Notes: generated from the sequence alone by a model not told the origin. Positions 6,538 through 17,558 are shown, numbered from the stretch's first letter. The stretch: DNA of 33,713 nucleotides from Nannocystaceae bacterium (GCA_019694555.1 JAIBBS010000088.1:1-33713), one strand, 5' to 3'. Translations and numbers: made by a program.

Positions 6538-8117
6538 AGCTCGGCGCCGGCGGTCCAGAACGCGGCCGCGGAATCTGACGACAGGCGATCGAGCCCGGTC
6601 TGTCCGCTCGCGAGCGCGGTGGCATCACCGCCCGCACGCGGCACCGCGAGCAGCGTGCCCTGCCCCGGCACGGTCACCAGCACGCGCGTGCGATCGAGCG
6701 CCAGCGCGCCGGCGCCCTGGGGCAGCAGCGTCTGCACGTCGCCGCCGGCGCGCGGCACCGCGTGCACGGCATCGCCGGCGATCCACACCCAGCCGTCGGC
6801 GTCACCCGCCAGCGCGCGCGGCTGGGTCTCGGCGCCCGCGACGACGCGCGGCGTGCCGCCGCCCAGCGGCATCGCGGCGATGGTGCCGGGCGTGCCCGGT
6901 GACGCCCACGCGAGCTCGGCGTCGTCGAGCCACAGCGCGCTCGGGGCCGGTGCGAGCGGACCGGTCAGCTTGCGCGCCGCGGCGCCGTCTTGGCCCACGG
7001 CCCAGATCGCGCCGTCGGTGAGATCGACGTAGACGCACTGCGCCTGCACGCACGCGGTCGCGCCGAGCTTCGCTGGCGCGGTCGGCAGCGTGGTGGGCTC
7101 GTACTCGCCGCGCTTGCGATCGACGAACAGCGCCTCGACCCCGGCAGCGTCGCGCGCGACCCAGTACACGAAGTCCTGCGTGACCGCGATGTCGCGGGCG
7201 GCCGCGGCGGTGGCGATGGGCTCGAACTGACCGCCGACCGAGCGCAGCCGCAGCACCGCCTCGCCGCTGCTGACGTAGACGTGGGCCTCGTCGGCGACCA
7301 GCGACAGCAGCGGCGGCAGCTTGCGCGCGAGCATCACCGGCGCGACCGGCCCCTGCTCGACCGCGACCTTGGCGACCGGAGGCTCGCCGGTGCGCGGGTC
7401 GAAGCCCAACGCGCCCACGACCGCGGTCTCGAACGCGAAGGTTCGCTTGCTCGAGCCCGCGGTGCTGGCCGCGGTCTCGGCGGCCTCGCGCGCGGCGATG
7501 CACGCCGCATCGTCGACGCCCTTGCGCTCGAGGTGCGCCTCGACCTCGGCGGAGGTGCACGGCGCAGCGAGCTCGATGCAGATCTCGTGGGCGAAGCGCT
7601 CGCAGGGCGTCTCGCGCAACACCAGGAGCCACGCGGCCACACCTGCGCCGATGCCCGCGACCACACCGACCGCCGCGGTCAGCTTGCGCCCGGTCTGCGC
7701 GCGCTCGAACTCGGCCGGTCCGGTGGTGCCGGAATCCTCGAGCACCTCGGTCGACTCGAGCTCGTGCTCGCGCGGCGCGACGCGGACCTTGCTCGGGCGT
7801 CGCGTCGGCGTCGGCGTCGGCACCGGCGTCGGCGTGCGGGTGCGCGCGGGCGCCTGCGCGACGCCCTGCGTCACGGTCTGCGCCAGCGCGGTCGGCAGCA
7901 CCGGGCGCAGCATCGCGACCAACACGCGGTCGGCCTGCACCGCCGCGACCGCCTCGCGACGCACCGTCGCGGCCACGCTCGCGGGTGCGCCCGCAGCGAT
8001 CTCGCGCGCGACGATCGCGTCGACGATCGCCGCGATGGCGTCGTCACCGTCGAGCTCACCCACGGCGATGCGCTGGGCGAGCGGCTGCAGCTCAGGCCAT
8101 GCGGACGGGACCGGCAC
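6519..8117 (-). CDS. Single-pass membrane protein with beta-propeller-like extracytoplasmic domain
   Basis: A 532-aa protein with a GTG start. Residues 1-85 are helical. A Thr/Pro-rich stretch (about 92-106, TPTPVPTPTPT) and a charged linker precede one TM segment (about 147-167). Just after it are four Cys residues (172, 180, 187, 206) in a small helical region. The C-terminal 290 residues are repeats of short strands ('VYVSSGEAVLRL', 'VYWVARD', 'IWAVGQDG', 'VWIAGDAVHAVPRAGGD'), the pattern of a PQQ/YncE-type beta-propeller. This architecture is common in myxobacterial proteins of unknown role. It lies 42 bp downstream of the acyl-CoA ligase on the same strand and overlaps the convergent metallopeptidase gene by 19 bp. 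Confidence 0.75.
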   Translation of the reverse strand: MPVPSAWPELQPLAQRIAVGELDGDDAIAAIVDAIVAREIAAGAPASVAATVRREAVAAVQADRVLVAMLRPVLPTALAQTVTQGVAQAPARTRTPTPVPTPTPTRRPSKVRVAPREHELESTEVLEDSGTTGPAEFERAQTGRKLTAAVGVVAGIGAGVAAWLLVLRETPCERFAHEICIELAAPCTSAEVEAHLERKGVDDAACIAAREAAETAASTAGSSKRTFAFETAVVGALGFDPRTGEPPVAKVAVEQGPVAPVMLARKLPPLLSLVADEAHVYVSSGEAVLRLRSVGGQFEPIATAAAARDIAVTQDFVYWVARDAAGVEALFVDRKRGEYEPTTLPTAPAKLGATACVQAQCVYVDLTDGAIWAVGQDGAAARKLTGPLAPAPSALWLDDAELAWASPGTPGTIAAMPLGGGTPRVVAGAETQPRALAGDADGWVWIAGDAVHAVPRAGGDVQTLLPQGAGALALDRTRVLVTVPGQGTLLAVPRAGGDATALASGQTGLDRLSSDSAAAFWTAGAELYRVPK

Positions 8118-8159
8118 GGCCGCGAGTATGCCACAGCCGCGCCAGCTGCCGGATCGCGC

Positions 8160-9869
8160 TCAAGCCTGCGGCGGGCCGGAGAACCGCGCCACCAGATCGC
8201 GCTTGAGGACCTTGCCCGTGGGGTTGCGCGGCAGCTCCGCGACGCGCTCGAACTGCCGCGGGATCTTGGCCGGCGCCAGCACCGAGCGCGCCCACTGCCG
8301 CACCGCCTCGGGGTCGAAGGCGTCGCCGCGCGCGACCACCACCGCGACCAGCCGCTCGCCCCACTCGACGTCGGGCACGCCGATGACGGCGACGTCGGCG
8401 ATGTCGGGGTGCTTCGACAACGCGTTCTCGATCTCGACCGGATAGAGGTTGACGCCGCCGGAGATCACCATGTCGCGCGCGCGGCCGGTCAGGAACAGGT
8501 AGCCCTCGGCGTCGAGGTAGCCCAGATCGTCGACGGTGAGCCAGTCGCCCAGCTTGGTCTCGTCGGTCGCGCCGCGGTCGCGCAGGTAGCCGACCATGAC
8601 CTGGGCGCTGCGCGTGAACACGCGACCGACCTCGCCCGGGCCCAGCCGGTGGCCCTCGTCGTCGAAGATGCCGAGCTCCTGCCCGGCGATGGCGCGCCCG
8701 AGCGTCCCCGGCCGCGCCTGCATCTCGTGCCCGTCGACCAGCGTGACCCAACCCAGCTCGGTCGCGCCGTAGAAGTCGAAGATCGTACCGGCGCCGAAGC
8801 GCTGCACGGCGCGCTCGCGCAGCGCGGTGTTGAACGGCGCCGCGCCCGAGATCAGCACGCGCAGCTCCGGCGTGGGCCAGCGCGCGTGGACCTCCTCGGG
8901 CAGATCGAGCACGCGGTGGATCATGGTCGGGACCATGAAGAGGTTCTGGATGCGCTGCTGCGACATCGTCCGCAGCGTGTCCTCGGCGTCGAAGCGCTCC
9001 TGCATCACCACCGTCGCGCCCAGCGCGGTGTTGAGCAGCACGAACACCTGCCCGCTCGAGTGATACAGCGGCGCGCACACCAGGTGGCGGTCCCCCGCGT
9101 GCATCGGCAACCGCTCGAGCACGCGCAGCAGCTCGGTCGCTCCCATCGCGCCCATGTCGCGCACGGCGCCCTTGGGCTTGCCGGTGGTGCCCGAGGTGTA
9201 CACGACGTTGTCGCTGGGACCCTTCTCGACGTGCAGCTGCACGCCGCTGGCGCGCTGGCGATCGATGGCCGCGTCGTACGACCACACGCGCGATTGCTGC
9301 GGACCGCCACCGGCCCGCAGCAGCCGCAGATCGAGATCCGACCGACGGCGCAGCAGCGCCAGCGCCACCGGGGCGGTCTCCTCCGAGACCGCGATCACGC
9401 GCGCGCCGCTGCGCTCGAGCACGAACTCGAGCTCCTCGGGCGTGCTGTGGCGACCGACGTGGGCGCAGGTGATGCCCAGGCGGAACAACGCGAACCACAC
9501 CGTCGCGTACTCGACCCGGTTCTCCATCATGACCGCGACCGGGGCATGCCGCGAGGCGCCGAGGTGGTCGCGCAGCACCGCCGCGACCGCGTCGATCTCG
9601 AGGTCGATCTCGCGGTAGCTCAGCGCGCGCCGCGGGTCGACCACGGCGATGCGATCGGGCGCCGACGCGGCGTGCAGCGTGTGCAGCGTGCGCACGCCCA
9701 GCCCTCGCGCGGCCGCGATGCGCAGGGCCTCGATCGGTCGCCCCGCCAGCGCGCCCAGCAGGCCCGAGCCGGTGCCGGTCTCGATCAGCCGCCGCACCAC
9801 GCGGTGGGGCGGGTCCACGAGCATGCGCCGCAACAGCGGCACGCGGTCACCGAGATCACGAAGCGCCAT
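8160..9869 (-). CDS. Acyl-CoA ligase (AMP-dependent synthetase family)
   Basis: A 569-aa ANL-superfamily adenylating enzyme. It is expected to activate a fatty or aromatic acid with ATP to an acyl-AMP and then an acyl-CoA in the cytosol. Visible motifs are the P-loop YTSGTTGKPKG (224-234), 'FDFYGATELGWV' (A5), 'DDLGYLDAEGYLFLTGRARD' (A7/A8 hinge), 'SGGVNLYPVEIE', and the C-terminal catalytic lysine context 'PRNPTGKVLKRDL'. The N-terminal 65 residues before the usual family start are an extension of unknown role. Length and motif set suit a long-chain-type acyl-CoA synthetase. The substrate cannot be read from sequence. It may be cotranscribed with the membrane protein downstream. Confidence 0.9.
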   Translation of the reverse strand: MALRDLGDRVPLLRRMLVDPPHRVVRRLIETGTGSGLLGALAGRPIEALRIAAARGLGVRTLHTLHAASAPDRIAVVDPRRALSYREIDLEIDAVAAVLRDHLGASRHAPVAVMMENRVEYATVWFALFRLGITCAHVGRHSTPEELEFVLERSGARVIAVSEETAPVALALLRRRSDLDLRLLRAGGGPQQSRVWSYDAAIDRQRASGVQLHVEKGPSDNVVYTSGTTGKPKGAVRDMGAMGATELLRVLERLPMHAGDRHLVCAPLYHSSGQVFVLLNTALGATVVMQERFDAEDTLRTMSQQRIQNLFMVPTMIHRVLDLPEEVHARWPTPELRVLISGAAPFNTALRERAVQRFGAGTIFDFYGATELGWVTLVDGHEMQARPGTLGRAIAGQELGIFDDEGHRLGPGEVGRVFTRSAQVMVGYLRDRGATDETKLGDWLTVDDLGYLDAEGYLFLTGRARDMVISGGVNLYPVEIENALSKHPDIADVAVIGVPDVEWGERLVAVVVARGDAFDPEAVRQWARSVLAPAKIPRQFERVAELPRNPTGKVLKRDLVARFSGPPQA

Positions 9870-9950
9870 CGTGCGCGCGCATCATAACCGATGCGGCGGC
9901 CATGGCGCCGGGGCGGCGCGGCTGCCGAGTCGCCGAGGCCGCAGGCGCCC

Positions 9951-10448
9951 TCATCCGTGGGCAGCGCCGGAGCCGGCCTCGCGCAGCGACGCGGCGACCG
10001 ACGCGAGCTCGGACGCCGCGGGCTCGCCCACGACGTGTTTCATCGCCCACGTCGCCGCCTCGTCGATCGTCGCGAACACGCGATGCGGGTGAGCGGCGCG
10101 GGACAGCAGCGTGATGCTCGCGACGATCGCCCGAGCGGCGCTGGTCCAGAAGCCCTCGCCCTCGATGACGGTCGCGGTACATCGGACGTGCCCGCTGGTC
10201 TCGCCGAGCACGGACGAGGCCTTGCGCCGGACCTCGCCCCCGGGGATCGGCAAGCCCTCGCGCACGACGTTGAACACCAGCAACCCGCCGGCGTGGCTCC
10301 GGGCGAGATCGTGGCTGGCGACGCGAGAGGCTTCGAGCGCCGCCACGGTGATCTCTTGGCGCCACACCGTGAACAGCACGTTGCGCCACTGCGCGATCGT
10401 GTGGTGCCGGTCCGTCGACCAGACGTGCACGGGCGGCCACGAGGACAC
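9951..10448 (-). CDS. STAS/SpoIIAA-like small protein
   Basis: A 165-aa cytosolic protein with a GTG start. The pattern is one alpha/beta domain: 'TVWRQEITVAALEASRVASHDLA', 'GGLLVFNVVREG', 'VRCTATVIEGEGFWTSAARAI', 'HRVFATIDEAATWAMKHVV'. The last segment, a strand followed by a helix with the 'F.ti.EA..W' pattern, resembles STAS/SpoIIAA-like proteins common in myxobacteria. No catalytic motif was seen. It lies on the same strand as its neighbours, with 81 bp to the acyl-CoA ligase gene and 113 bp to the upstream gene. The family call is tentative; function unknown. Confidence 0.65.
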   Translation of the reverse strand: MSSWPPVHVWSTDRHHTIAQWRNVLFTVWRQEITVAALEASRVASHDLARSHAGGLLVFNVVREGLPIPGGEVRRKASSVLGETSGHVRCTATVIEGEGFWTSAARAIVASITLLSRAAHPHRVFATIDEAATWAMKHVVGEPAASELASVAASLREAGSGAAHG

Positions 10449-10561
10449 CGCGCAAGCCTACCGCGGGACCCGCTCCGACGATCGCGCGGTCGCTCCGGGC
10501 GAGCGCGCGCTCGAGATCGGCGGCGCCGGCAGCCGTGCGGCCGGCGACGCCACACACGGGC

Positions 10562-11026
10562 TCACGCCGCGTGCACGCTCGCGCAACCGGCTTCGGTCAT
10601 CGCGTGGACGACGTGGGCGACCTCGCGGTCGGGCACCTCGCAGGTGATGACCGTGTTGCCCTGCGCGCGCGCGCGACCCGCGACGTCGACGATGCTCGGC
10701 TTGCACTCGGCCGCGCCCGCGACCGCGCCGGCGACGATGCCGAACAGCGAGCCCATGAACACCAGCAGGCCGAAGGCCTCGAGCGTCAGGGTCATGCCGT
10801 TCATCGGCCACAGCACCGCCCAGATCAGGAACGCGGCCACGACCCCGACGACCAAGCCGGTGACGATGCCGGTGCGCAGCGCCAAGGTGCCACCGAGCTG
10901 CACGTCCTCTTCGCGAACGCCCTCACCGAAGACCATCGCGTTGCTCTCCGACAGCTTGTTGAGCTCAGCGGCGACGCGCTCGGCCTGGAGCGCACCCGAG
11001 AAGACACCGTAGACGACCTTGGGCAT
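10562..11026 (-). CDS. Two-TM general-stress-type protein (DUF1269-like)
   Basis: A 154-aa protein. The N-terminal 45 residues have a 'VVYGVFSGALQAERVAAELNKL' ferredoxin-like start, as in bacterial stress proteins that sense the membrane (DUF1269/GsiB-like families). Two Gly-rich membrane segments follow: 'GIVTGLVVGVVAAFLIWAVLW' (from about residue 53) and a second around 'FGLLVFMGSLFGIVAGAVAG'. The C-terminal 40 residues ('GNTVITCEVPDREVAHVVHAMTEAG') again look like a small alpha/beta half-domain. The ATG at 11026 is chosen because the domain begins there; longer frames upstream are unsupported. The exact family is uncertain. Confidence 0.75.
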   Translation of the reverse strand: MPKVVYGVFSGALQAERVAAELNKLSESNAMVFGEGVREEDVQLGGTLALRTGIVTGLVVGVVAAFLIWAVLWPMNGMTLTLEAFGLLVFMGSLFGIVAGAVAGAAECKPSIVDVAGRARAQGNTVITCEVPDREVAHVVHAMTEAGCASVHAA

Positions 11027-11349
11027 GGCTTTCGATCCCGTTCCCTCGTGCGAGGGGCTGCAAAGGGTTGCGAGCTTTCCGAAGCCCAGCGTCCGTCCGT
11101 CGCCGCGTTCGCGCGAGCGCGAACGCTTCGCCGCCGCGGGTCCACGCGGCGCAACGCTTTCGGGCGCCGACGGTCGACCGGGCGGGTCCCACCTTGGTCC
11201 AGATCGCGACGGCGCCCCGCACGAGCGCGCCGCCGGGCCCCCGGGGTGACCTCGGATCTCGTGCTGCAACGGCCAGCGGGGCACGCTGCGCGCACAAATC
11301 CATCCCCAGAGCCTTGGCGCCGCGTCGGGCACGCCGTAGGGTTGAGAGC
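11027..11349. other. 323-bp divergent intergenic region
   Basis: No credible gene was seen; frames crossing it are GC-driven. It separates the minus gene ending its 5' side at 11026 from the plus gene starting at 11350, so it should hold both promoters. It contains a perfect 10-bp-arm inverted repeat at 11105-11126 (see separate entry) and a short CCGCG...CGCGG hairpin just after it. No sigma-70 boxes are convincing at this GC content. Confidence 0.6.
11105..11126. promoter_or_regulatory. 22-bp perfect inverted repeat, candidate operator
   Basis: GCGTTCGCGC, then GA, then its exact complement GCGCGAACGC, lying 79 bp upstream of the minus-strand start at 11026 and 224 bp upstream of the plus-strand gene. 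The near-zero loop favours a dimeric protein site over an RNA hairpin. Low information content in GC-rich DNA keeps confidence low. Confidence 0.35.
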
Positions 11350-12000
11350 ATGTCGCACCGACGCCGCGCGCAGGCACTGGGTGGGCTCGCGATCGCCGTG
11401 TGCGTCAGCGCGCCGGCGTTGGCACACGCAGCAACGACCTCCGCGACCGAGCCGATCGCCGCCGACGGCACCATGCCGCGGCCCAAGCCGTACATCGCCG
11501 TCGAAGCCCAGGGCCTCGCGGTCACGCAGCTGCTACCGCACGGCTACTTCGGCGGTGACGCTGCGGTCGCGTTGGGACGCGAGGGCTTCATGGTCCGCAT
11601 CGGCGCGCAGGCGGTCGGGGGTCGACCGTTCGCGTTCGCGCAGGGCCGCATCGGCAATGCGCTGGGCGTCTTCACGCTCGACGGCTGTGGCGCGAAGACG
11701 GTCTACAAGCACCGCGTGCGCATGTGCGTCGGTGGTCAAGCCGGCGCGATGACGCATCGCTGGATCGGCTTCGATCGTCCCGGTCGCAGCGCGACGCCGT
11801 ATGTCGCCGGAACGTTGCGCGGCGACTACCACGTCGCGGTGTCGCGCCGCATCGGCGTGTTGCTCGGCGTGGGCGTGTCGGTGCCGGTGATCGGACCGGA
11901 GTTCCACGGCCGCGACGCCGCCGGCGTCGAGGTGCCGATCCAATTCCCCGGGCCCGTGACCGGGATGCTCACGCTGGGCATGACGTTCCGCCTGCGCTGA
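11350..12000 (+). CDS. Exported outer-membrane beta-barrel-like protein
   Basis: A 216-aa protein with a Sec signal peptide (basic MSHRRR start, hydrophobic core, cleavage near AHA-A at 26-28). After a short linker, the rest is a series of alternating-residue strands separated by short turns ('YIAVEAQGLAVTQLL', 'FMVRIGAQAVGG', 'YHVAVSRRIGVLLGVGVSVPV'). It ends in 'GMLTLGMTFRLR', compatible with an outer-membrane barrel whose last strand carries alternating hydrophobic residues. Two Cys residues (in 'LDGCGAK' and 'VRMCVGG') may pair. The annotation is by pattern only; no named family is recognised. Confidence 0.65.
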   Translation: MSHRRRAQALGGLAIAVCVSAPALAHAATTSATEPIAADGTMPRPKPYIAVEAQGLAVTQLLPHGYFGGDAAVALGREGFMVRIGAQAVGGRPFAFAQGRIGNALGVFTLDGCGAKTVYKHRVRMCVGGQAGAMTHRWIGFDRPGRSATPYVAGTLRGDYHVAVSRRIGVLLGVGVSVPVIGPEFHGRDAAGVEVPIQFPGPVTGMLTLGMTFRLR

Positions 12001-12075
12001 GCGAAGCGGACGGGGCCCTGCACGCGGTTGCGCCGGCGGCTCGCGCGGCGGGCCCGGCGGTGTATCGTCGCGCGT

Positions 12076-12475
12076 ATGCCCAACACCCACGCGTTGCTCG
12101 ACCCCGAGCTGTGCGGCACGCCCGTCGTGACCGCGCAGGGCCGGGCCGAGGTCGAATTCGTGGCGACCGAGCGCATGCGCGCCGATGCGACCGGACTGGT
12201 GCACGGCGGCTTCGTGTTCGGACTCGCCGACCATGCCGCGATGCTCGCGATCGACGCGCCCACGGTCGTGCTCGGCGCCGCCGAGAGCCGCTTCCTCGCG
12301 CCGGTGGTGGTCGGTGATCGCGTCCGCGCGATCGCCCAGCTGCGCGACGTGGTCGGCAAGAAGCACCTCGTCGACGTCGAGGTCCGCCGCGGCGAGGACC
12401 TGGTGTTGCAGGCGAGCATGACCTGCTTCGTTCCTGCACAGCACGTGCTCGCCGGACGGGCGACGGAGGGTGATC

Positions 12476-12489
<14 letters not shown>
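12076..12489 (+). CDS. Hotdog-fold thioesterase
   Basis: A 137-aa single hotdog-fold protein. The hallmark central helix is 'GLVHGGFVFGLADHAAMLAI' (40-59): the HGG turn and an Asp/His-bearing helix as in PaaI/FlK-type thioesterases. A beta sheet follows ('VVLGAAESRFLAPVVVGDRVRAIA', 'HLVDVEVRRGEDLVLQASMTCFV'). It probably hydrolyses an acyl-CoA in the cytosol. The ATG at 12076 fits the fold. Its 3' end overlaps the next gene, whose ribosome-binding site GGAGG (12465-12469) is within it, so the two are very likely translationally coupled. This suggests its substrate is an acyl- or formyl-CoA connected with the adjacent lyase. The substrate is inference. Confidence 0.85.
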
Positions 12490-14212
<1,723 letters not shown>

Positions 14213-14219
14213 CCGCGAC

Positions 14220-14597
14220 TCACGGCGCCCGCGTGAGCGCGGCGCCGATCCACAGGCCCGCTGCGACCGCGAGCAGACCGCCGACCACGTGCCCGGCGAT
14301 CTGCAGCAGCGCGGCGAGCATGCGATCGCTGCGCGCGAGCTCCCACGTCAACAGCGCGAACGAGCTGTAGGTGGTGAAGCCGCCGAGGAGGCCACCGATC
14401 GCGATCGTGCGCCAGGGTCCGCGCGGCACCATCGCCGCGACCACGCCGATCGCGAGGCAGCCCAGCAGGTTCACCACCAAGGTGCCCGCGGGCAGTCGCG
14501 GCGCCCGGCCGTCGAGCACGCTCGCCAGCGCCACGCGCAGGCTCGCGCCCACGCCCCCGGCCACGAACACGCCCAGCCACATCTGCCACGCCGGCAT
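14220..14597 (-). CDS. crcB: Fluoride channel CrcB/Fluc
   Basis: A 125-aa protein with four membrane segments. It is a dimeric channel of the inner membrane that lets fluoride leave the cell. Family motifs seen are 'GGVGASLRVAL' at the first helix, 'LPAGTLVVNLLGCLAIGVV' with the conserved Asn, and 'GLLGGFTTYSSFALLTWEL' with the pore TTxSS(F) segment. Length is typical. The ATG at 14597 is used. A GTG at 14609 overlaps the kinase stop codon (GTGA) and would add four residues; either start implies coupling with the upstream kinase gene. No fluoride riboswitch is apparent, since the preceding gene runs right up to it. Confidence 0.92.
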   Translation of the reverse strand: MPAWQMWLGVFVAGGVGASLRVALASVLDGRAPRLPAGTLVVNLLGCLAIGVVAAMVPRGPWRTIAIGGLLGGFTTYSSFALLTWELARSDRMLAALLQIAGHVVGGLLAVAAGLWIGAALTRAP

Positions 14598-14605
14598 CGC
14601 AGGCG

Positions 14606-17416
14606 TCACTGTACCCGACGCAGGCGATCGAGCTCGGCCTGCGCGCGACCACCGTCGCCGCGCACCTGCTCGATGCGTCGCGCGGCCTGCTCGAGCCACC
14701 GTTGCAGCCGCGGCGCGGCGGCGTCGACCCGCTGCTGTGCGCGGGCCAGTCGCAGCAGCACGTCGGCCTCGCCCCACACGTCGCCGACGCGCTGCCAATC
14801 GAGGGCCTCGGCCGCCGCGAGGCGTTGCGCCGCGACGGCCATGTCGCCGCGCGCGAGCGCGAGCTCCACCAGCAACGCGTGGCCCAGGCCCTGCTGATGC
14901 GGCAACCACGACTCGGCGTGCTCGATCGCATCGAGCAGCGCCTGCTCGGCCTCGCGCTGGCGCGCGGGCGGCAACAGCATCAGCGCGTACTCGGCCTGGG
15001 CCGAGGTCGTGACGCCGCGCAACCGCGGGCTCGCAACCACCGCAGGATCGGCCGCGATGGCGGCGAGCTCGGCCTCGATGCGCGCGCGATCGGGGGTCGG
15101 CCGATGCGACTCCAGCCGCACCCACCACGCACGCATGAGCGCCAGCTGCGACGCGGGTCCGGCACGGTCCTCGCTGAGCACCACCGCGCGCCGCACCAGC
15201 GCCGCGGCGCCTGTCCGGTCGCCGCGGGCCTCGAGCACCGCAGCGATACCGCCGAGGATCTGCATCTGCGTCTCGCGTTGGGCTTTCGGCGTCGCCTCGA
15301 GCATCTCGAGACTCCGCTGCAGGTGGGTGTGCCCGGCGTCGAGATCGCCCATGCGCACGAGCACGGTGCCGAGGTTGCCCTCGATGTCGCCGACGCGCGG
15401 GTGCTCGCCACCGTAGGCCTCGCGGTAGCCCGCGAGCGCCTCGGTCAACTCGGCCACCGCGCGCTCGTTGTCGCCGAGGTTGGCGTGGTACGAGCCGAGG
15501 TTGGCGCGCAGCTGCAGCGGCCGCAGGCCCAACGGATCGTGCTGCTCGGCCAGCGCGACGGCCTCGCCGAACAGCTCGCCGGCGCGCTCGTGCTCACCCG
15601 CGAGGCTGTGGATCACCGCGGCGTTGTTGCGGCTGACCACGCCCAGCAGCCAGTCGCCGCCGGCCCGGCGGCGCAGTGCCTCGCCGGTCGCCGTCCACGC
15701 CTGGCCCTCGTCGAACTCGCGCCGCCCGTAGCCGAACTGCCAGCCGATCTCCAGCGCGAAGCGGCTCGCGAGGCCGGGATCGTCGAGCTCGAGCGCCGCG
15801 TCGAGCAGCGTGCGCAGCTGCGGCATCGCGTCGACCCCGACCTCGGCCGAGCTCATCCACGACAGCGCCTCGGCCTCGACCTCGAGCTCGATGTGCCGCC
15901 AGCCCACCGCGGCCGCGCGCTCCCGCAGCGACGTCAGCATCGCGCGCGCCGCAGGATCGTCGCCGGCGCGGTGCAGCGCGCCCGCGTGCGCCAGCGCGTC
16001 GCGGATCTGGCCCACCTCGACCAGCAGCTCCTTGGGTGGTGGACTCGCGCGCACGCGCAGCGCTTGCTCGTCGGCACACACGCCGACGTCGCGCACGCCG
16101 CCGGCGACGGTGAGCATCTCCTCCGCAGTGCTCGCGTCGGCGACCACGAGCAGCTCGAGCGCAGCGACCAGCTCGCGGCGCCGATCGTCGAGGCACTCGA
16201 GTCGTCGCTCGAGCTCGGGTGGTGCGTCGTTGCCCTGGGCCTGTTCCGCGCGGCACAGCTCGGCCCACTGCCCGGTCCACGCCGTCGCGAAGGCGTCGAA
16301 GCGCCCGGCGATGCGACGCGCCGCCGCGCTCGCCCACGGCGCGCCGGTGGCGGCCGCGGCGTCCTCGAGCACGCCGCGCGAGCCCGGGTTCCAGCTCGCG
16401 AGCACCGGTGACGTCGACGGGTCGCAACGCTCGGTGTCCCGCGACGGCCAGCCCTGCGCGACGACGAAGCCCGCGAGCGAGCCCGCGCCGACCAACGCGA
16501 CCGCGAAGCCGCGACGGCGGCGCTTCATCGCGCGCTCGAGCGCGGCCACCAGCGCGTCCATGCTGGGGAAGCGCGACGAGGGCTCGACCGCGAGGCCGCG
16601 CAGCAAGACCTCGCGGATCGCGGTCGGCACCGCACGACCGCGCGGCGGCGGTGCCACGCGGCCCTCGAGCACGGCGAGCGAGAGCGCCGTCATGGTCTCG
16701 CCGCGGAACGGCCGCTCGCCGTAGAGCGCCTCCCACAGCGCGATGCAGAACGAGAACTGATCCGAGGCGGCGCTGCAGGGCGCACGCGCGTGTTGCTCCG
16801 GCGCCATGTAGGCCGGCGTGCCGACCAACGCGCCGGTGGCGGTGAGATCGAGCTGCAGCGCGCCCGAGCGCGTCAGCGCGACCGGTTCGAGATCGGCGGC
16901 GCTCTGCTCGGCCGCGCGCGCGAGGCCGAAGTCCGCCACGCGCACGCGCCCGTCGCGACCGATGAGCGCGTTCTCGGGCTTGAAGTCGCGGTGGATGATG
17001 CCCGCCGCGTGGGCGGCCGCGAGCCCGTGCCCGGCCTGCAGGAACACCGCGACGATCTCGGCGACGCTGCGCGCCTGCTGCCGCGACCACACCGCGAGGT
17101 TGCAGCCTTCCACGAGCTCCATCGCCACGAACACGCGATCGCGCCACAGCCCGACGTCGTGGACCGCGACCACGTTGGGGTGGACGATCTTCGCCACCGC
17201 CTGGGCCTCGCGGGTCATGCGGGCGTCGTCGTCGCCGCTGCGTCGCAGCAGCAGCTTGATCGCGACGCGGCGATCGAGATCGGGATCGTAGGCCGCGTAG
17301 ACCAGGCCGATCGCGCCGGCGCCGATGCGCTCGAGCAAGACGTAGCGGCCGAGCAGCTGACCGCGCTGCGGCAAGACCTCGACGTCGGTGGCGACGCGAC
17401 CGTCCCGCGTGCCCAT
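14606..17416 (-). CDS. Ser/Thr protein kinase with TM segment and TPR-type sensor tail
   Basis: A 936-aa eukaryotic-like kinase. The kinase domain (about 25-300) has the glycine loop IGAGAIG (31-37), catalytic Lys54, Glu70, the HRDFKPEN loop (142-149), DFG (162-164) and APE (205-207), so it should be active. Phe in place of Leu in HRDL is common in myxobacteria. One TM segment at about 303-322 follows a basic stretch, then a region with several Cys (to about residue 520), then a long TPR-like helical array to the C-terminus. Its FHA neighbour at 224 and others could read its phosphorylation; that link is speculation. The start is uncertain: ATG 17416 has GAGG 9 nt upstream; GTG 17479 would add 21 residues. 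It is probably transcribed with the lipoprotein upstream and crcB downstream. Confidence 0.9.
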   Translation of the reverse strand: MGTRDGRVATDVEVLPQRGQLLGRYVLLERIGAGAIGLVYAAYDPDLDRRVAIKLLLRRSGDDDARMTREAQAVAKIVHPNVVAVHDVGLWRDRVFVAMELVEGCNLAVWSRQQARSVAEIVAVFLQAGHGLAAAHAAGIIHRDFKPENALIGRDGRVRVADFGLARAAEQSAADLEPVALTRSGALQLDLTATGALVGTPAYMAPEQHARAPCSAASDQFSFCIALWEALYGERPFRGETMTALSLAVLEGRVAPPPRGRAVPTAIREVLLRGLAVEPSSRFPSMDALVAALERAMKRRRRGFAVALVGAGSLAGFVVAQGWPSRDTERCDPSTSPVLASWNPGSRGVLEDAAAATGAPWASAAARRIAGRFDAFATAWTGQWAELCRAEQAQGNDAPPELERRLECLDDRRRELVAALELLVVADASTAEEMLTVAGGVRDVGVCADEQALRVRASPPPKELLVEVGQIRDALAHAGALHRAGDDPAARAMLTSLRERAAAVGWRHIELEVEAEALSWMSSAEVGVDAMPQLRTLLDAALELDDPGLASRFALEIGWQFGYGRREFDEGQAWTATGEALRRRAGGDWLLGVVSRNNAAVIHSLAGEHERAGELFGEAVALAEQHDPLGLRPLQLRANLGSYHANLGDNERAVAELTEALAGYREAYGGEHPRVGDIEGNLGTVLVRMGDLDAGHTHLQRSLEMLEATPKAQRETQMQILGGIAAVLEARGDRTGAAALVRRAVVLSEDRAGPASQLALMRAWWVRLESHRPTPDRARIEAELAAIAADPAVVASPRLRGVTTSAQAEYALMLLPPARQREAEQALLDAIEHAESWLPHQQGLGHALLVELALARGDMAVAAQRLAAAEALDWQRVGDVWGEADVLLRLARAQQRVDAAAPRLQRWLEQAARRIEQVRGDGGRAQAELDRLRRVQ

Positions 17417-17558
17417 GCGCTCGGTCGCCTCGGGAGGGCCGGCGCCATCCGAGCCGAGGGTCCGCTCCTGGCCGCTCACCGCAGCGACAGTGTCCCGCCG
17501 CAGCGTGCTCCGGGCAAGCCCGCGCGCGAGCCACACATGCGCGAGGGCAGGCGTCGCT

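Noticed and set aside
6990..9887. 965-residue plus-strand open frame
   Set aside because: It runs antisense through the propeller-like protein and the acyl-CoA ligase, both with firm motifs. It is open only because stop codons are rare at this GC content.
14597..14620. Fluoride riboswitch upstream of crcB
   Set aside because: The region is the end of the kinase coding sequence and shows no riboswitch-like fold or conserved core by eye.
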